Shown: positions 52,717 through 62,360 of the stretch, in pieces | Layout of the letters: each line of letters opens with the position of its first letter | How positions within the stretch are numbered: the first letter of the stretch is position 1 | Source: Stenotrophomonas lactitubi | GTDB lineage: Bacteria > Pseudomonadota > Gammaproteobacteria > Xanthomonadales > Xanthomonadaceae | Assembly (NCBI RefSeq): GCF_002803515.1 | Contig: NZ_PHQX01000001.1 | Span: 1,550,001 to 1,614,000 of the forward strand | Length of the DNA stretch: 64,000 nt | Reading direction: 5' to 3' | Program-made: the position numbers and the translations under genes | The notes under the pieces: generated by a model | What the model was told of the DNA's origin: nothing | Database searches by the model: none | Seen by the model: the letters and a program-made list of their open reading frames with translations, nothing else

Positions 52717-53486
52717 GCCGCCGCATCATTCCCTGCCTGGACGTACGCGATGGCCGCGTGGTCAAGGGCGTGCGCTTCCGCGATCACGTCGACATGGGGG
52801 ACATCGCCGAACTGGCCCAGCGCTATCGCGACCAGGGCGCCGACGAGCTGGTGTTCTATGACATCGGCGCCAGCCCGGAGGCACGGTCGGTGGACGTGGC
52901 CTGGATCGAGCGCATCGCGCGCCTGATCGATATCCCGTTCTGCGTGGCCGGTGGCATCGACAGCGTGGAGACAGCGCGTCGCGTGCTGTTCGCTGGTGCG
53001 GACAAGATCTCGATCAACTCACCCGCGCTGGGCCGCCCGGAACTGATCAGCGAACTGGCTGAAGAATTCGGCGTGCAGTGCGTGGTGGTGGGTGTCGACT
53101 CGGTGCGCGAGGAAGACGGCCAGTGGCGCGTGCGCCGATTCAGTGGCGACCCGGACAAGACCCAGGCGGTGCCGTTGCGCACGCTGGACTGGATCGTCGA
53201 GGCGCAGCGCCGGGGTGCCGGCGAGATCGTGCTGAACTGCATGGACAGCGATGGCGTGCGCCGCGGCTACGACGTGGAGCAGCTGCGGCAGGCACGTGCG
53301 CTGTGCCAGGTGCCACTCATCGCGTCGGGTGGTGCGGGTGCGATGGAGCACTTTGCCCAGGCCTTTGACCAGGCCGACGTTGACGGTGCGCTGGCGGCCA
53401 GCGTGTTCCACAGTGGCGCCATCGCCATTGCCGACTTGAAGCGCTACCTGCGCGAGCAGCAGATCGAGGTACGAGATGTCTATTGA
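52710..53486 (+). CDS. hisF: Imidazole glycerol phosphate synthase, cyclase subunit
   Basis: A 258-residue beta/alpha barrel with [18 protein letters not shown] (Asp11), [34 protein letters not shown] (catalytic Asp region near 130) and [18 protein letters not shown]. It closes the imidazole ring using ammonia from HisH and releases AICAR. The ATG at 52710 lies seven bases inside hisA; longer readings are shadows of hisA. Confidence 0.95.
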   Translation: MLSRRIIPCLDVRDGRVVKGVRFRDHVDMGDIAELAQRYRDQGADELVFYDIGASPEARSVDVAWIERIARLIDIPFCVAGGIDSVETARRVLFAGADKISINSPALGRPELISELAEEFGVQCVVVGVDSVREEDGQWRVRRFSGDPDKTQAVPLRTLDWIVEAQRRGAGEIVLNCMDSDGVRRGYDVEQLRQARALCQVPLIASGGAGAMEHFAQAFDQADVDGALAASVFHSGAIAIADLKRYLREQQIEVRDVY

Positions 53487-54096
53487 TGTGCGGCCGTCGC
53501 CGCAGGCGCTGGAAACGCTGGACTGGGACAAAGGTGATGGACTGTTGCCAGCCGTGGTGCAGGACATCGACACCCTGCAGGTGCTGATGCTGGGCTACGT
53601 CAGCGCCGAGTCGCTGGCAGCGACGCTGGCGATCGGCCACATGACCTTCTTCAGCCGCAGCAAGCAGCGCCTTTGGACCAAGGGCGAGCAGTCCGGCAAT
53701 GTGCTGGTGGTGCAGGCGATCAGCGTCGATTGCGATGCCGATACGCTGCTGGTGCTGGCGCGCCCAGCAGGCCCCACCTGCCATACCGGGGCGGAAAGCT
53801 GCTTCGATGGCGCGCCGAAGGACTTCCTCGGTGGCCTGGACCAGCTGGTCGCCGTGCGTGAGGCGCTGCGTCCGTCCGGCAGCTACACCACGTCCCTGTT
53901 CGAAGGCGGCATCCGTCGCATCGCGCAGAAGGTGGGCGAAGAAGGCGTGGAGACGGCGTTGGCCGGAGTGGCACAGGACGATGAGGCATTGCTGGGCGAG
54001 GCCTCGGACCTGCTGTACCACCTGCTGGTGCTGCTGCGCGCGCGTGGGCTGTCGCTGGAAGATGCCCGCGACGTGCTGGAAAAGCGCCATCGTTGA
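53476..54096 (+). CDS. hisI: Bifunctional phosphoribosyl-AMP cyclohydrolase / phosphoribosyl-ATP pyrophosphatase
   Basis: A 206-residue HisIE fusion. The N-terminal cyclohydrolase has [31 protein letters not shown], the metal-binding [23 protein letters not shown]. The C-terminal pyrophosphatase, from about residue 115, has [21 protein letters not shown] and [13 protein letters not shown]. It carries out steps two and three of the pathway and ends the his operon; a palindrome follows. Confidence 0.95.
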   Translation: MSIDVRPSPQALETLDWDKGDGLLPAVVQDIDTLQVLMLGYVSAESLAATLAIGHMTFFSRSKQRLWTKGEQSGNVLVVQAISVDCDADTLLVLARPAGPTCHTGAESCFDGAPKDFLGGLDQLVAVREALRPSGSYTTSLFEGGIRRIAQKVGEEGVETALAGVAQDDEALLGEASDLLYHLLVLLRARGLSLEDARDVLEKRHR

Positions 54097-54103
54097 ACAA
54101 GGT

Positions 54104-54124
54104 GTGCGGACCAACGGTCCGCAC
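54104..54124 (-). repeat. SMAG-like palindrome after the his operon
   Basis: GTGCGGACC and GGTCCGCAC flank AAC, followed by CTAC, i.e. GTAG on the minus strand. It may also act as the his operon terminator hairpin, although no T-run follows immediately. Confidence 0.7.
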
Positions 54125-54161
54125 CTACAATATGGCGTCTTCTTTTTCCCGGACCGCCCCC

Positions 54162-55751
54162 ATGAAACTGCCTGCCGTCTGGCTGTGCTGCCTGTTGCTG
54201 ACCTCGCCGGCCTGGGCCGCAGACACCGTGGTCAGCGGCAAGGTCTATCTGGAGCGTGACGGCAAGCCGGGCCGCGGTGCGACCGATCCGGGCCTGGCCG
54301 GCGTGCAGGTGTCCAATGGCGAAACCATCGTCAAGACCGCTGCCGACGGCAGCTACAGCCTGCCGGTGCGTGACGGCCAGACGGTCTTCGTCATCAAGCC
54401 CGATGCCTATTCCTTCCCGAAGGCCGCCGACGGCCTGCCGTCGTTCTGGCGGCACTACCGGCCGAACGGTTCGCCGGCGCTGAAGTACGGCGGCATCGCG
54501 GCCACCAGTGACGTCGCCCGCAACTGGGATTTCGCCCTGCAGAACGACCGGCATGACAGCCGTCGTGGCTTCCAGATGCTGGTGTTCACCGATTCGCAGA
54601 CCGCCAGCCTGCAGGACATCGGCTACTACCAGCAGTCGATCGTGGCGCCGCTGGTGGGGCAGACCAAGGCGCGTCTGGGTACCACGCTGGGTGACATCGT
54701 CAACGACGATCTGACCCTGTACCCGGCGATCAACAAGGTCACCACCGAACTCGGCGTGCCGTGGTTCCACGTGCCCGGCAACCACGACCTGGATTTCGAT
54801 GCGGCCAATGACGCGCATTCGCTGGACAGCTGGCGCAACATCTACGGCCCCGATACCTATGCGGTGGAAGAGGGCGGCGCCAGCTTCGTGTTCCTCGACG
54901 ATGTGGTGTACGACCCCACTGCCAAGCCGAAGTATGTCGGCGGCCTGCGCGAGGATCAGTTCGCCTTCTTGGCTGCGTATCTGAAGGGCCTGCACAAGGA
55001 CCGCCTGCTGGTGCTGGGCATGCACATCCCGCTGTTCGATGCGGCGCCGGGGCGCGAGACCTTCCGCCATGCCGACCGCCAGCGCCTGTTCGACCTGCTG
55101 AAGGACTTCCGCAACGTGCTGGTGCTCAGCGGCCACAGCCACACCCAGCAGCACGTCTACCACGGCAAGGCTGACGGCTGGCAGGGTGCCAGGCCGCTGC
55201 ATGAGTACAACGTCGGTGCCAACTGCGGTGCGTTCTGGTCGGGCGTGAGAAATGCCGCCGGCGTACCGGACAGCACCATGAGCGATGGCACGCCGAAGGG
55301 CTATGCGCTGCTGGACGTGGCCGGCAACGGCAGCTACCGACTGCAGTACCGGGTGGCCGGTGCGGCAGCCAGCGAGCAGATCGGCCTGCATGCGCCAAAG
55401 GTGCTACGCAAGGGCGCGTACCCGGCGTGGGGCATCTACGCCAACGTGTACATGGGCGAGGATGCCAGCGTGGTCGAGTATCGCGTCGATGGCGGCGCCT
55501 GGCAGCCGATGAAGCAGGTCAGCCAGCCTGATCCGCGGCTGATGGTGGAGAACGTCGCCGACGATCTGGCCTCGACGTTGCGCGGCTACGACCGTTCGCC
55601 GGAAGCCACCGCTTCGCCGCACCTGTGGCGTGGTGCGTTGCCGACCGATCTGGCCGTGGGCAGCCACAAGGTCGAGGTGCGTTCCACCCAGCCGGATGGT
55701 GCGGTGTTCACCGCCAGCACCAGCTACAACCTGCAGACCGCGCAACCCTGA
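54162..55751 (+). CDS. Exported calcineurin-like metallophosphoesterase
   Basis: A 529-residue protein with a signal peptide (MKLPAVWLCCLLLTSPAWA). An N-terminal beta-sandwich follows (VVSGKVYLERDGKPGRGATDPGLAGVQVSNGETIVKTAADGSYSLPV, residues 23-100). The phosphoesterase domain carries GDIVNDDL, VPGNHDLDFD, LGMHIPLFD and LSGHSHTQQHV, and a C-terminal domain completes it. The usual first metal motif DxH appears as FTDSQTA. Family members hydrolyse phosphodiesters or phosphomonoesters outside the cytoplasm; the substrate is unknown. The first ATG giving a signal peptide is 54162. Its gene is 65 bp downstream of the his operon. Confidence 0.88.
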   Translation: MKLPAVWLCCLLLTSPAWAADTVVSGKVYLERDGKPGRGATDPGLAGVQVSNGETIVKTAADGSYSLPVRDGQTVFVIKPDAYSFPKAADGLPSFWRHYRPNGSPALKYGGIAATSDVARNWDFALQNDRHDSRRGFQMLVFTDSQTASLQDIGYYQQSIVAPLVGQTKARLGTTLGDIVNDDLTLYPAINKVTTELGVPWFHVPGNHDLDFDAANDAHSLDSWRNIYGPDTYAVEEGGASFVFLDDVVYDPTAKPKYVGGLREDQFAFLAAYLKGLHKDRLLVLGMHIPLFDAAPGRETFRHADRQRLFDLLKDFRNVLVLSGHSHTQQHVYHGKADGWQGARPLHEYNVGANCGAFWSGVRNAAGVPDSTMSDGTPKGYALLDVAGNGSYRLQYRVAGAAASEQIGLHAPKVLRKGAYPAWGIYANVYMGEDASVVEYRVDGGAWQPMKQVSQPDPRLMVENVADDLASTLRGYDRSPEATASPHLWRGALPTDLAVGSHKVEVRSTQPDGAVFTASTSYNLQTAQP

Positions 55752-55799
55752 GCGCGGGCCGGGCTTCCGTCACGCACCTCCATCACGAAAGGACGCAGC

Positions 55800-56084
55800 A
55801 TGGACATCCGCTTCATGGCCGGCACCACGCCGGTCACCCTCAGCCGCCACTGGTTCACCGGCGCGATGATGCTGCAGAGCGCCAGCGAGAAGGTCTGGGT
55901 GCAGCACCCGCTGCATCCGGGCACGCACTTCTCGTTCTCGCTGGTACAGTCGTGGCAGCGCCATATCGCCGGCCATGAAGTGCTGGTGGAGCGGACCCGG
56001 CCGCTGCTGTTCGCCGGGTTCCGTCCGCAGCGCCTACGGGTGCTGGTGGATGGCGTGCAGGTGGCCGAGCAGGAAGGCATGTGA
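55800..56084 (+). CDS. Conserved small hypothetical protein
   Basis: A 94-residue cytoplasmic-looking protein, beta-rich (FMAGTTPVTLSRHWFTGAMMLQSASEKVWVQHPL...FSFSLVQSWQRHIAGHEVLVERTRPLLFAGFRPQRLRVLVDG), with no recognised domain. AAAGGA lies 6 bases before the ATG, and codon use matches its neighbours, so it is probably real. It sits between the phosphoesterase and glucokinase genes. Confidence 0.65.
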   Translation: MDIRFMAGTTPVTLSRHWFTGAMMLQSASEKVWVQHPLHPGTHFSFSLVQSWQRHIAGHEVLVERTRPLLFAGFRPQRLRVLVDGVQVAEQEGM

Positions 56085-56148
56085 CCCTGGGTGCCGCTGT
56101 CGCCGCGCTAGGCAAAGGCCGGCCGATGCCTGAGAATCGGGACGATTC

Positions 56149-56158
56149 AATCGATCCA
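56149..56158. promoter_or_regulatory. Operator-like motif before glucokinase
   Basis: AATCGATCCA lies 11 bp before the start codon; its reverse complement TGGATCGATT matches the sites upstream of the TonB-receptor gene (59254-59265 and 59292-59300). A GAATC...GATTC dyad overlaps on its left side. Confidence 0.45.
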
Positions 56159-56169
56159 AGCAGGCCAGC

Positions 56170-57192
56170 GTGAACGTTGCAGCAGTGTCCCCGGTTCCAT
56201 CCGAACCCGCCCGCAGCGGCGTTCCACGCAGCCTGGTCGTCGCCGATGTCGGCGGTACCTTCGCCCGTCTGGCGCTGGCCGAGACCGTGCCGGGGCAGGC
56301 GCCGCGGCTGGGCAGCTACCGCACCTACGCCTGTGCCGACCACCCCAGCCTGGCGGCGATCCTCGCCGATTTCACCGCCAGCCTCGGCCAGCCGATGGCC
56401 AGCGCGGTGGTCGCCATCGCCGGCCTGCTCGACGGCGACACCCTGATCAACGCCAATCTGCCGTGGACGGTATCGCTGTCGGCAACGCGCCGCGATTCGG
56501 GCCTGCCCGACCTGCAGCTGATCAATGATTTCGAAGCGGTGGCGCTGGCCATTCCGTACCTGCAGGCCGATACGCTGGTGCCGCTGAACGGCGACGCCGA
56601 TCCGGCCAAGACCTTCCCGGCGCTGGTGCTCGGGCCGGGCACCGGCCTGGGTGCGGCACTGCGCTTCGCCGATGGCGAGCGCCCGGTGCTGGCCAGCGAG
56701 ATCGGCCACGCTGCGTTGGGCGCCGGCAACGCGCTGGAACTGCACGTGCTGGGCCAGTTGCTGCAGCGCTGGCCGCACGTGGACAACGAACGCGTGCTGT
56801 CCGGCAGCGGCCTGATGAACCTGTACCCCTGCCTGTGCGAACTGCGCGGCGTGGCGCCGCAATGGACCAGCACCGAAGCGCTGATCGCGGCCGCGCGGCA
56901 AGGCGACGATGCGCTGGCGGTGGAAACCCTGCAGGTGTTCTGCGCCTGGCTGGGCAGCCTGGCCGGTGACGCCGCGATCGCCGTCGGCGCGCGCTCGGTG
57001 TACCTGGCCGGTGGCATTTCCACCCATGTGCAGGACTTCCTGGCCGACGGCCGTTTCCGTGAGCGCTTCCTCAACAAAGGTGTGCTGACCGACGTGCTGC
57101 GCCAGGTGCCGGTGTGGCGGGTGGAACATGGCCAGCTGGGCGTGCTTGGTGCAGCGGCCTGGCACGCAGCGCGGACGCCCGCGCACGATTGA
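56170..57192 (+). CDS. glk: Glucokinase (ROK-unrelated, Glk type)
   Basis: A 340-residue cytosolic kinase that makes glucose-6-phosphate. The ATP-binding N-terminal strand is VVADVGGTFARLALAE; INDFEAVALAIPYL, VLGPGTGLGAALRF and ASEIGHAALGAGN are the family's substrate and phosphate elements; a second domain follows (GSGLMNLYPCLCELRG). The GTG at 56170 is the only start giving the usual N terminus. It heads a possible operon with the asparaginase and CutC genes, consistent with use of sugar released from glycans. Confidence 0.93.
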   Translation: MNVAAVSPVPSEPARSGVPRSLVVADVGGTFARLALAETVPGQAPRLGSYRTYACADHPSLAAILADFTASLGQPMASAVVAIAGLLDGDTLINANLPWTVSLSATRRDSGLPDLQLINDFEAVALAIPYLQADTLVPLNGDADPAKTFPALVLGPGTGLGAALRFADGERPVLASEIGHAALGAGNALELHVLGQLLQRWPHVDNERVLSGSGLMNLYPCLCELRGVAPQWTSTEALIAAARQGDDALAVETLQVFCAWLGSLAGDAAIAVGARSVYLAGGISTHVQDFLADGRFRERFLNKGVLTDVLRQVPVWRVEHGQLGVLGAAAWHAARTPAHD

Positions 57193-57244
57193 TCGGCGCC
57201 GCCGGCATCGGGCCGGCGGGCGCAGCATGCAGACGGAGGCGAAG

Positions 57245-58243
57245 ATGGTGGATCGCAGGCAGTTCCTGCAGGCCGGTGCACTGGCCGCAGGTGTGGCAGC
57301 GTTGCCGGTGGTGAAGGCGCGCACGCAGGGCGGGGCCAAGGTGGTATCGACCTGGGACTTCGGCGTGCCGGCCAACCAGGCCGCGTGGAAGGTGCTGGCG
57401 CAGGGCGGCAGTGCGCTGGATGCGGTGGAAGCCGGTGCACGCTGGGCCGAAAGCGAGCTGTGCAACCCCACCGTCGGCCATTGCGGCAACCCGGACCGCG
57501 ACGGCGTGCTGAGCCTGGACGCCAGCATCATGGATGGTGACGGCCGCTGTGGCGCGGTCGCTGCTCTGGTCGACATCCTGCATCCGGTGTCGGTGGCCCG
57601 CAAAGTGATGGAGAACAGCCCACACGTGCTGCTGGTGGGCGAGGGCGCCCAGCAGTTCGCCGTGCAGCAGGGCTTCGAGCGCCAGCACCTGCTGACCCCG
57701 AAGGCCGAAGCGGCGTGGCGCGAATGGCTGAAGACCGAGAAGTACGCGCCGCAGATCAATGCCGAGCGCCGCGGTCTACCCGGCAACACCGACAACCACG
57801 ACACCATCGGCATGCTGGCACTGGACGCCAAGGGCAATCTGGCCGGTGCCTGCACCACCAGCGGCATGGCCTGGAAACTGCACGGCCGGGTGGGCGACAG
57901 CCCGATCATCGGCGCCGGCCTGTACGTGGACAACGAAGTGGGTGCCGCCACCGCCTCGGGTGTGGGCGAAGAGATGATCCGCAACGCGGCCTCGTTCCTG
58001 GTGGTCGAGCTGATGCGCCAGGGGCGCTCGCCGGCACAGGCGTGCCGCGAGGCGATCGACCGCGTGGTGCGCAAGCGCCCCGAGGTGAGCAGGACCCTGC
58101 AGGTCTGCTTCCTGGCAATGAACAAGCAGGGCGAGGTCGGTGCCTATGCGCTGCATCGCGGCTTCGTCTACGCGGTGTGCGATGCACAACGCCAGGATGA
58201 CCTGCGCGACTCGCCGTCGATCTATGCGAGCACGCAGGCGTGA
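57245..58243 (+). CDS. N4-(beta-N-acetylglucosaminyl)-L-asparaginase, Tat-exported
   Basis: A 332-residue Ntn hydrolase. The N terminus VDRRQFLQAGALAAGVAALP is a twin-arginine signal, so the enzyme is exported folded. The family motif GNTDNHDTIGMLALDAKGNLAGACTTSG contains the autocatalytic Thr187, and GEEMIRNAASFLVVELM lies in the beta subunit. It cleaves the GlcNAc-Asn bond of N-glycan remnants. GGAGG directly precedes the ATG at 57245. The GTGA overlap with cutC and close glucokinase gene suggest one transcript. Confidence 0.9.
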   Translation: MVDRRQFLQAGALAAGVAALPVVKARTQGGAKVVSTWDFGVPANQAAWKVLAQGGSALDAVEAGARWAESELCNPTVGHCGNPDRDGVLSLDASIMDGDGRCGAVAALVDILHPVSVARKVMENSPHVLLVGEGAQQFAVQQGFERQHLLTPKAEAAWREWLKTEKYAPQINAERRGLPGNTDNHDTIGMLALDAKGNLAGACTTSGMAWKLHGRVGDSPIIGAGLYVDNEVGAATASGVGEEMIRNAASFLVVELMRQGRSPAQACREAIDRVVRKRPEVSRTLQVCFLAMNKQGEVGAYALHRGFVYAVCDAQRQDDLRDSPSIYASTQA

Positions 58244-58971
58244 ACGTGCGCCGCACGCTGGAGATCGCCAGCAATTCGGTGGCTTCGGCGTTGGCCGCGC
58301 AGGCCGGTGGCGCAGACCGCATCGAACTGTTCGACAATCTCGCTGAGGGCGGCACTACGCCGTCGTTTGCCAGCATCGCCATCGCCCGCGAGCGGCTGCA
58401 GATTCCGTTGTTCGTGCTGGTGCGACCACGCCCGGGTGATTTCCACTACGACGTGCTGGAAACCGAGCTGATGCTGCGTGATATCGCGCAGTGCCGCGCG
58501 CTGGGTTGCGACGGCGTGGTGATCGGTGCGCTGGATGTGCAGGGCGACATCGACCTGCCGCTGTGCCGGGAACTGGTGCAGGCGGCTGGTCCGCTACAGG
58601 TGACCTTCCACCGTGCGTTCGATGCCGCGCGCGATCTGCCGGCGGCGCTGGAACAGGTGATCGGGCTGGGCTGCCAGCGGGTACTGACCTCCGGCGGTCA
58701 GGCCAGCGCCGAAACCGGTGCCGAGGTACTGGCCGCGCTGGTCGCACAGGCGGCCGGCCGGATCAGCGTCATGGCCGGCGCCGGGCTTGGCCCGGGCAAC
58801 ATCGCCGCCGTGGCGCGGCAGACCGGCTGTACCGAACTGCACGCCTCGGCCAAGGGGCAGCGACGCTCGGCCATGCAGTTCCAGAACCCGGCCCTGCGCG
58901 GCCTGGACCCGGACTGGAGCCAGACCGACGCGGCGACAGTGACCGCACTGCGGAAGGCGCTGGACGCCTGA
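58240..58971 (+). CDS. cutC: CutC family protein
   Basis: A 243-residue TIM-barrel protein with LEIASNSVASALAAQAGGADRIELFDNLAEGGTTPS, FVLVRPRPGDFHY, VTFHRAFDAARD and MAGAGLGPGNIA, the CutC signature blocks. The name reflects an old link with copper tolerance in E. coli that later work weakened; its actual role is unsettled. In glycan-degradation loci of xanthomonads and Bacteroidetes it often sits beside glycosylasparaginase genes, as here. The start is GTG in a four-base overlap. Confidence 0.88.
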   Translation: MNVRRTLEIASNSVASALAAQAGGADRIELFDNLAEGGTTPSFASIAIARERLQIPLFVLVRPRPGDFHYDVLETELMLRDIAQCRALGCDGVVIGALDVQGDIDLPLCRELVQAAGPLQVTFHRAFDAARDLPAALEQVIGLGCQRVLTSGGQASAETGAEVLAALVAQAAGRISVMAGAGLGPGNIAAVARQTGCTELHASAKGQRRSAMQFQNPALRGLDPDWSQTDAATVTALRKALDA

Positions 58972-58979
58972 GAGCTGCC

Positions 58980-59062
58980 GGGGTTGGATCCCTTCGCAGA
59001 AGGGCTCCGACCCCGACCAAGCGCTATCGGGTCAGCACCCCTCTACGAGAGGATCCGACCCG
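58980..59062. repeat. Pair of divergent palindromic repeats
   Basis: GGGGTTGGATCCCTTC...GAAGGGCTCCGACCCC (58980-59014) is followed by CGGGTCAGCACCCCTCT...AGAGGATCCGACCCG (59028-59062). The two share the TCCGACCC core and form two hairpins after cutC; they look like a REP pair and may end the glk-cutC transcript. Confidence 0.6.
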
Positions 59063-59353
59063 GGTACCCCATTCGCCACGGACAAAACCGTTCTGCGCGC
59101 GAGTGTCGTGATCGTGTCATCGACATCTGCGCCGCTTCCGTAGCGATGTTTCGCAACTTATTGATTCACTTGGATACCTATAGGCGATAGCGACACGCAG
59201 CGGTCGGATGCTGCGTCGCCGCATGCCGGGCGTGGTTCAGCTGTGCTTTAGTTTGGATCGATCCACAGGGGAGGGTGATCGAATCGAGAAGGATCGATTC
59301 AACGCCCGGGATCGCCATCCGACCGCGCGCCCACCATCCAAGAGCAACCACCC
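59063..59353 (+). promoter_or_regulatory. Promoter region of the TonB-receptor gene
   Basis: The 290 bp hold no gene. Two operator-like dyads lie near the start codon: TGGATCGATCCA (59254-59265), a perfect 12-bp palindrome with central CG as in LacI-family sites, and GAATCGA-GAAGGA-TCGATTC (59281-59300). An AT-rich segment around 59150-59190 could contain the promoter. Confidence 0.5.
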
Positions 59354-62311
59354 ATGGCTCAGTCCGTCCGCAACCGTCGTCATCTGCTGTCCCAGGCCCT
59401 CGTGCTTGCCTTGCTGCCCTTCGCAGCGGGCGCACAGGAAGCGGCCACGTCGTCCACCAAGGACCTCGATGCCGTCACCGTTACCGGTTCGCGCATCAAG
59501 CGCGCCGGCGTCGAAGGTCCGGCCCCGGTCAACGTGATCACCGCCGCACAGATCCAGAAGGAAGGCTTCGTCACCGTCTACGACGCGCTGAAGACGCTGA
59601 CCGAAGCGACCGGCACCGTCGAAGCGGCGTCGCAGTGGGGCTCGCACACACCCAACGCGAGCGGCCTGAACCTGCGCGGCATGGGGCCCAACCGCAGCCT
59701 GCTGCTGGTCAACGGCCGCCGCGTGGCCGACTACCCGCTGCCCTATGGCGGCGAGACCAATTTCTCCAACTACAGCAACATTCCTGCCGCTGCCGTGGAG
59801 CGCATCGAAGTGCTGACCGGCGGCGCGTCGGCGATCTATGGTTCGGACGCCATCGCCGGCGTGGTCAACGTCATCCTGAAGACCAACTACGACGGCGACG
59901 AAGTGCGCGTGCGCGGTGGTACCTCGACCGAAGGCGGCCGCGATACCTGGGACCTGTCCTGGGCGGGTGGCAAGACCGGCGACAACTGGAGCGTGACCTA
60001 CGCTTTGCAGTACACCAAGCGCGATCCGCTGTTCGGCCGCGACCGGCCGCAGATGGACGACGCTGATGATGCGCTGTACCCGTCCTGGAACATGGAGCAG
60101 CGCAAGGTCGGCTTCCGTCCCACCGCAGGCCTGGCGCTGATCGACCCGAGCAACGGCCAGCGCCTGGCACCGCCGGACGGCACCTGCGAGAAATTCGCTG
60201 GTGAGTACTACACCGCCGATCGGCTGGTCTACAACTACAACGCCAATACGGTGAGCAACACCGGCCGCCTGTGCGGCATGAGCGCCGACTACGCCAACTG
60301 GCTGCTGACTGGCGGCTCGGAGAACGTGTCGGGCAATCTCTATGGCACCTTCGATTTCGGTGATGGCCTGCAGGCCTGGAGCAACCTGGCGGTGTACCGG
60401 TCCGAGGCGATCTGGGGCACCAATCCCCCCAGCGTTTCGTTGATCGACGATGCCAACGGCTATTACTGGGATGCCAACCGCAATCGCCCGGTGCTCGGCG
60501 TGCGCCAGTTCACGCCGAACGAAGTCGGTGGCCTGGACACGCTGCGCAATACCAACCGCGAGTTGTCGTGGGATATCAGCGCAGGCCTGCGCGGACGCCT
60601 GGCCGATCGCTTCGACTGGAGCGCCACGGTTGGCCGTTCCTACTACCGCGTTGAAGAGCGGCAGAACGTGGTGGACGAACAGAAGTCGTACGACTTCTTC
60701 CTCGGCCCACGGCTGGGCACCACCGGCGACGGTGAGGCCATCTACGCATTGAACGAGGCGCGCTGGTGGAACCCGATCACCCCGGACCAGTACTGGCAGA
60801 TGGGCACGGTCGCGAAGAACCGCGCATCCTCCTACGTCAACCAGGCCTCGGCCGACATCACTGGTGAACTGTTGCAGGGCTGGGCTGGTCCGATTTCGTT
60901 CGCGGCGGTGGCCGAAGTGGCGAAGCAGGGCTATCACCTCAGCCCGGATCCGCGTGCCGGCATCGATTTCGACCTGCAGAACGTTGATCGTGGCGGCGGT
61001 GAGCGCACCCGCTATTCGGCCGGTGTCGAGTTCAAGATTCCCTTGGCCGACAGCCTGATCGCCACCGCTGCGGCACGCTACGACCGTTATGGAAGCTACA
61101 AGGCCGACGGCGGCGGCGAGGCGCTGGATGTCGGCAGCCAGAAGGAAACCACCTGGAATGCCGGTCTGGAATGGCGACCGTTCGAGTCGCTGCTGGTACG
61201 CGGTTCCTACGCGACCAGCTTCCACGCGCCGGACATGCACTACCTGCTGGGCCAGGCCAGCAGTTCCGAGGTGCTGACCTACGACCGCCTGCGCTGCATC
61301 GAGAGCGGCGCGTATCTGGTCAACAACTGCGGCGTGGGCAATACCGATGTCTGGTATGCGTTCGACGTGAACCGTCGGGGCACGCCACTGCTGCGCTCGG
61401 AGACCGGCAATTCGTGGACGGTCGGCTTCGTCTGGGACGTACTGCCGAACCTGTCGATGAGCGCGGATTACTGGGCGATCAAGCTGGAAGACATGATCGT
61501 CGACGTCGGTGCGGACGAAGTACTGGCCAGCGAAGCGGGCTGCCTGACCGGCAAGAACATGGACGGTACGCCGTGGGCGAACCCGGCGGGTGGCGAGTAC
61601 TGCGCCGGCATCCTCGCCCGGGTGAATCGTGACAGCAGCGGGCGGTTGGTGTCGATCGAGCGCGGGCCGTTCAACCTGGCCAGCCGTGAGGTGCGTGGCA
61701 TCGACCTGAGCGCGCGTTATCGGCTGGAGACGGCCGCATGGGGCAGCTTCCAGCTGGGGGTGAACTACACCAACCAGATCTCCACGAAGGAGCAGCGCTA
61801 CGCCAACGATCCGAACCCCGAGCGCCGTGACCGTGATCTGCGCAGCAAGCTGCGCGCGAGCTTGGCCTGGCAGGGCGGCAACTGGAACGCGAACGTGTAT
61901 GCCGACCGCATCGGCTCGGTGCCGGGCGTGCGCTATCACTGGGGCACCGACCGCCTGGACAACCCCGGCGGCTGCCTGCCTTTCGCCGATGGCTACGTGC
62001 CCAGCGACAGTCCGTCGTTGAACTGCCTGGAGCCTGCCACCCGTCCGGATGGATCGGCCAATCCGAACCCGAATGCGGGGCAGCAGACGGCGCGCTATTA
62101 CGGCCGGGTCGGGCCGTTCATTACCTGGAACTTCAATGTCGGCTACCAGGTGACCGAGTTCATGAAGGTCAATCTGTACGTGAACAACGCGTTCAACGCG
62201 ACCAGCTGGAACCACAAGGACCCCTACAAGGTCGACTACGATTTCGCCCCGACGCGTCTGCTTGGTGCGGTGGGCCGCGAGTTCGCGCTGGAGTATGTGT
62301 TCACGTTCTGA
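59354..62311 (+). CDS. TonB-dependent outer-membrane receptor
   Basis: A 985-residue protein. It has a signal peptide (VLALLPFAAGAQ) and a plug domain (LDAVTVTGSRIKRAGVEGPAPVNVITAAQIQKEG..., GLNLRGMGPNRSLLLVNGRRVADYPL, VERIEVLTGGASAIYGSDAIAGVVNVIL). A 22-strand type barrel ends in ALEYVFTF. Size and plug type fit oligosaccharide or peptide receptors of the xanthomonad TBDT expansion more than siderophore receptors. No extended signalling N-domain is present. Proximity and a shared operator-like motif suggest it imports glycan fragments for the adjacent glucokinase/asparaginase genes; inferred, not shown. Confidence 0.92.
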   Translation: MAQSVRNRRHLLSQALVLALLPFAAGAQEAATSSTKDLDAVTVTGSRIKRAGVEGPAPVNVITAAQIQKEGFVTVYDALKTLTEATGTVEAASQWGSHTPNASGLNLRGMGPNRSLLLVNGRRVADYPLPYGGETNFSNYSNIPAAAVERIEVLTGGASAIYGSDAIAGVVNVILKTNYDGDEVRVRGGTSTEGGRDTWDLSWAGGKTGDNWSVTYALQYTKRDPLFGRDRPQMDDADDALYPSWNMEQRKVGFRPTAGLALIDPSNGQRLAPPDGTCEKFAGEYYTADRLVYNYNANTVSNTGRLCGMSADYANWLLTGGSENVSGNLYGTFDFGDGLQAWSNLAVYRSEAIWGTNPPSVSLIDDANGYYWDANRNRPVLGVRQFTPNEVGGLDTLRNTNRELSWDISAGLRGRLADRFDWSATVGRSYYRVEERQNVVDEQKSYDFFLGPRLGTTGDGEAIYALNEARWWNPITPDQYWQMGTVAKNRASSYVNQASADITGELLQGWAGPISFAAVAEVAKQGYHLSPDPRAGIDFDLQNVDRGGGERTRYSAGVEFKIPLADSLIATAAARYDRYGSYKADGGGEALDVGSQKETTWNAGLEWRPFESLLVRGSYATSFHAPDMHYLLGQASSSEVLTYDRLRCIESGAYLVNNCGVGNTDVWYAFDVNRRGTPLLRSETGNSWTVGFVWDVLPNLSMSADYWAIKLEDMIVDVGADEVLASEAGCLTGKNMDGTPWANPAGGEYCAGILARVNRDSSGRLVSIERGPFNLASREVRGIDLSARYRLETAAWGSFQLGVNYTNQISTKEQRYANDPNPERRDRDLRSKLRASLAWQGGNWNANVYADRIGSVPGVRYHWGTDRLDNPGGCLPFADGYVPSDSPSLNCLEPATRPDGSANPNPNAGQQTARYYGRVGPFITWNFNVGYQVTEFMKVNLYVNNAFNATSWNHKDPYKVDYDFAPTRLLGAVGREFALEYVFTF

Positions 62312-62360
62312 GGGACGGCGGCGCCGGGCATGACCCGGCGCCAGCCACGGGGTGACGGGC

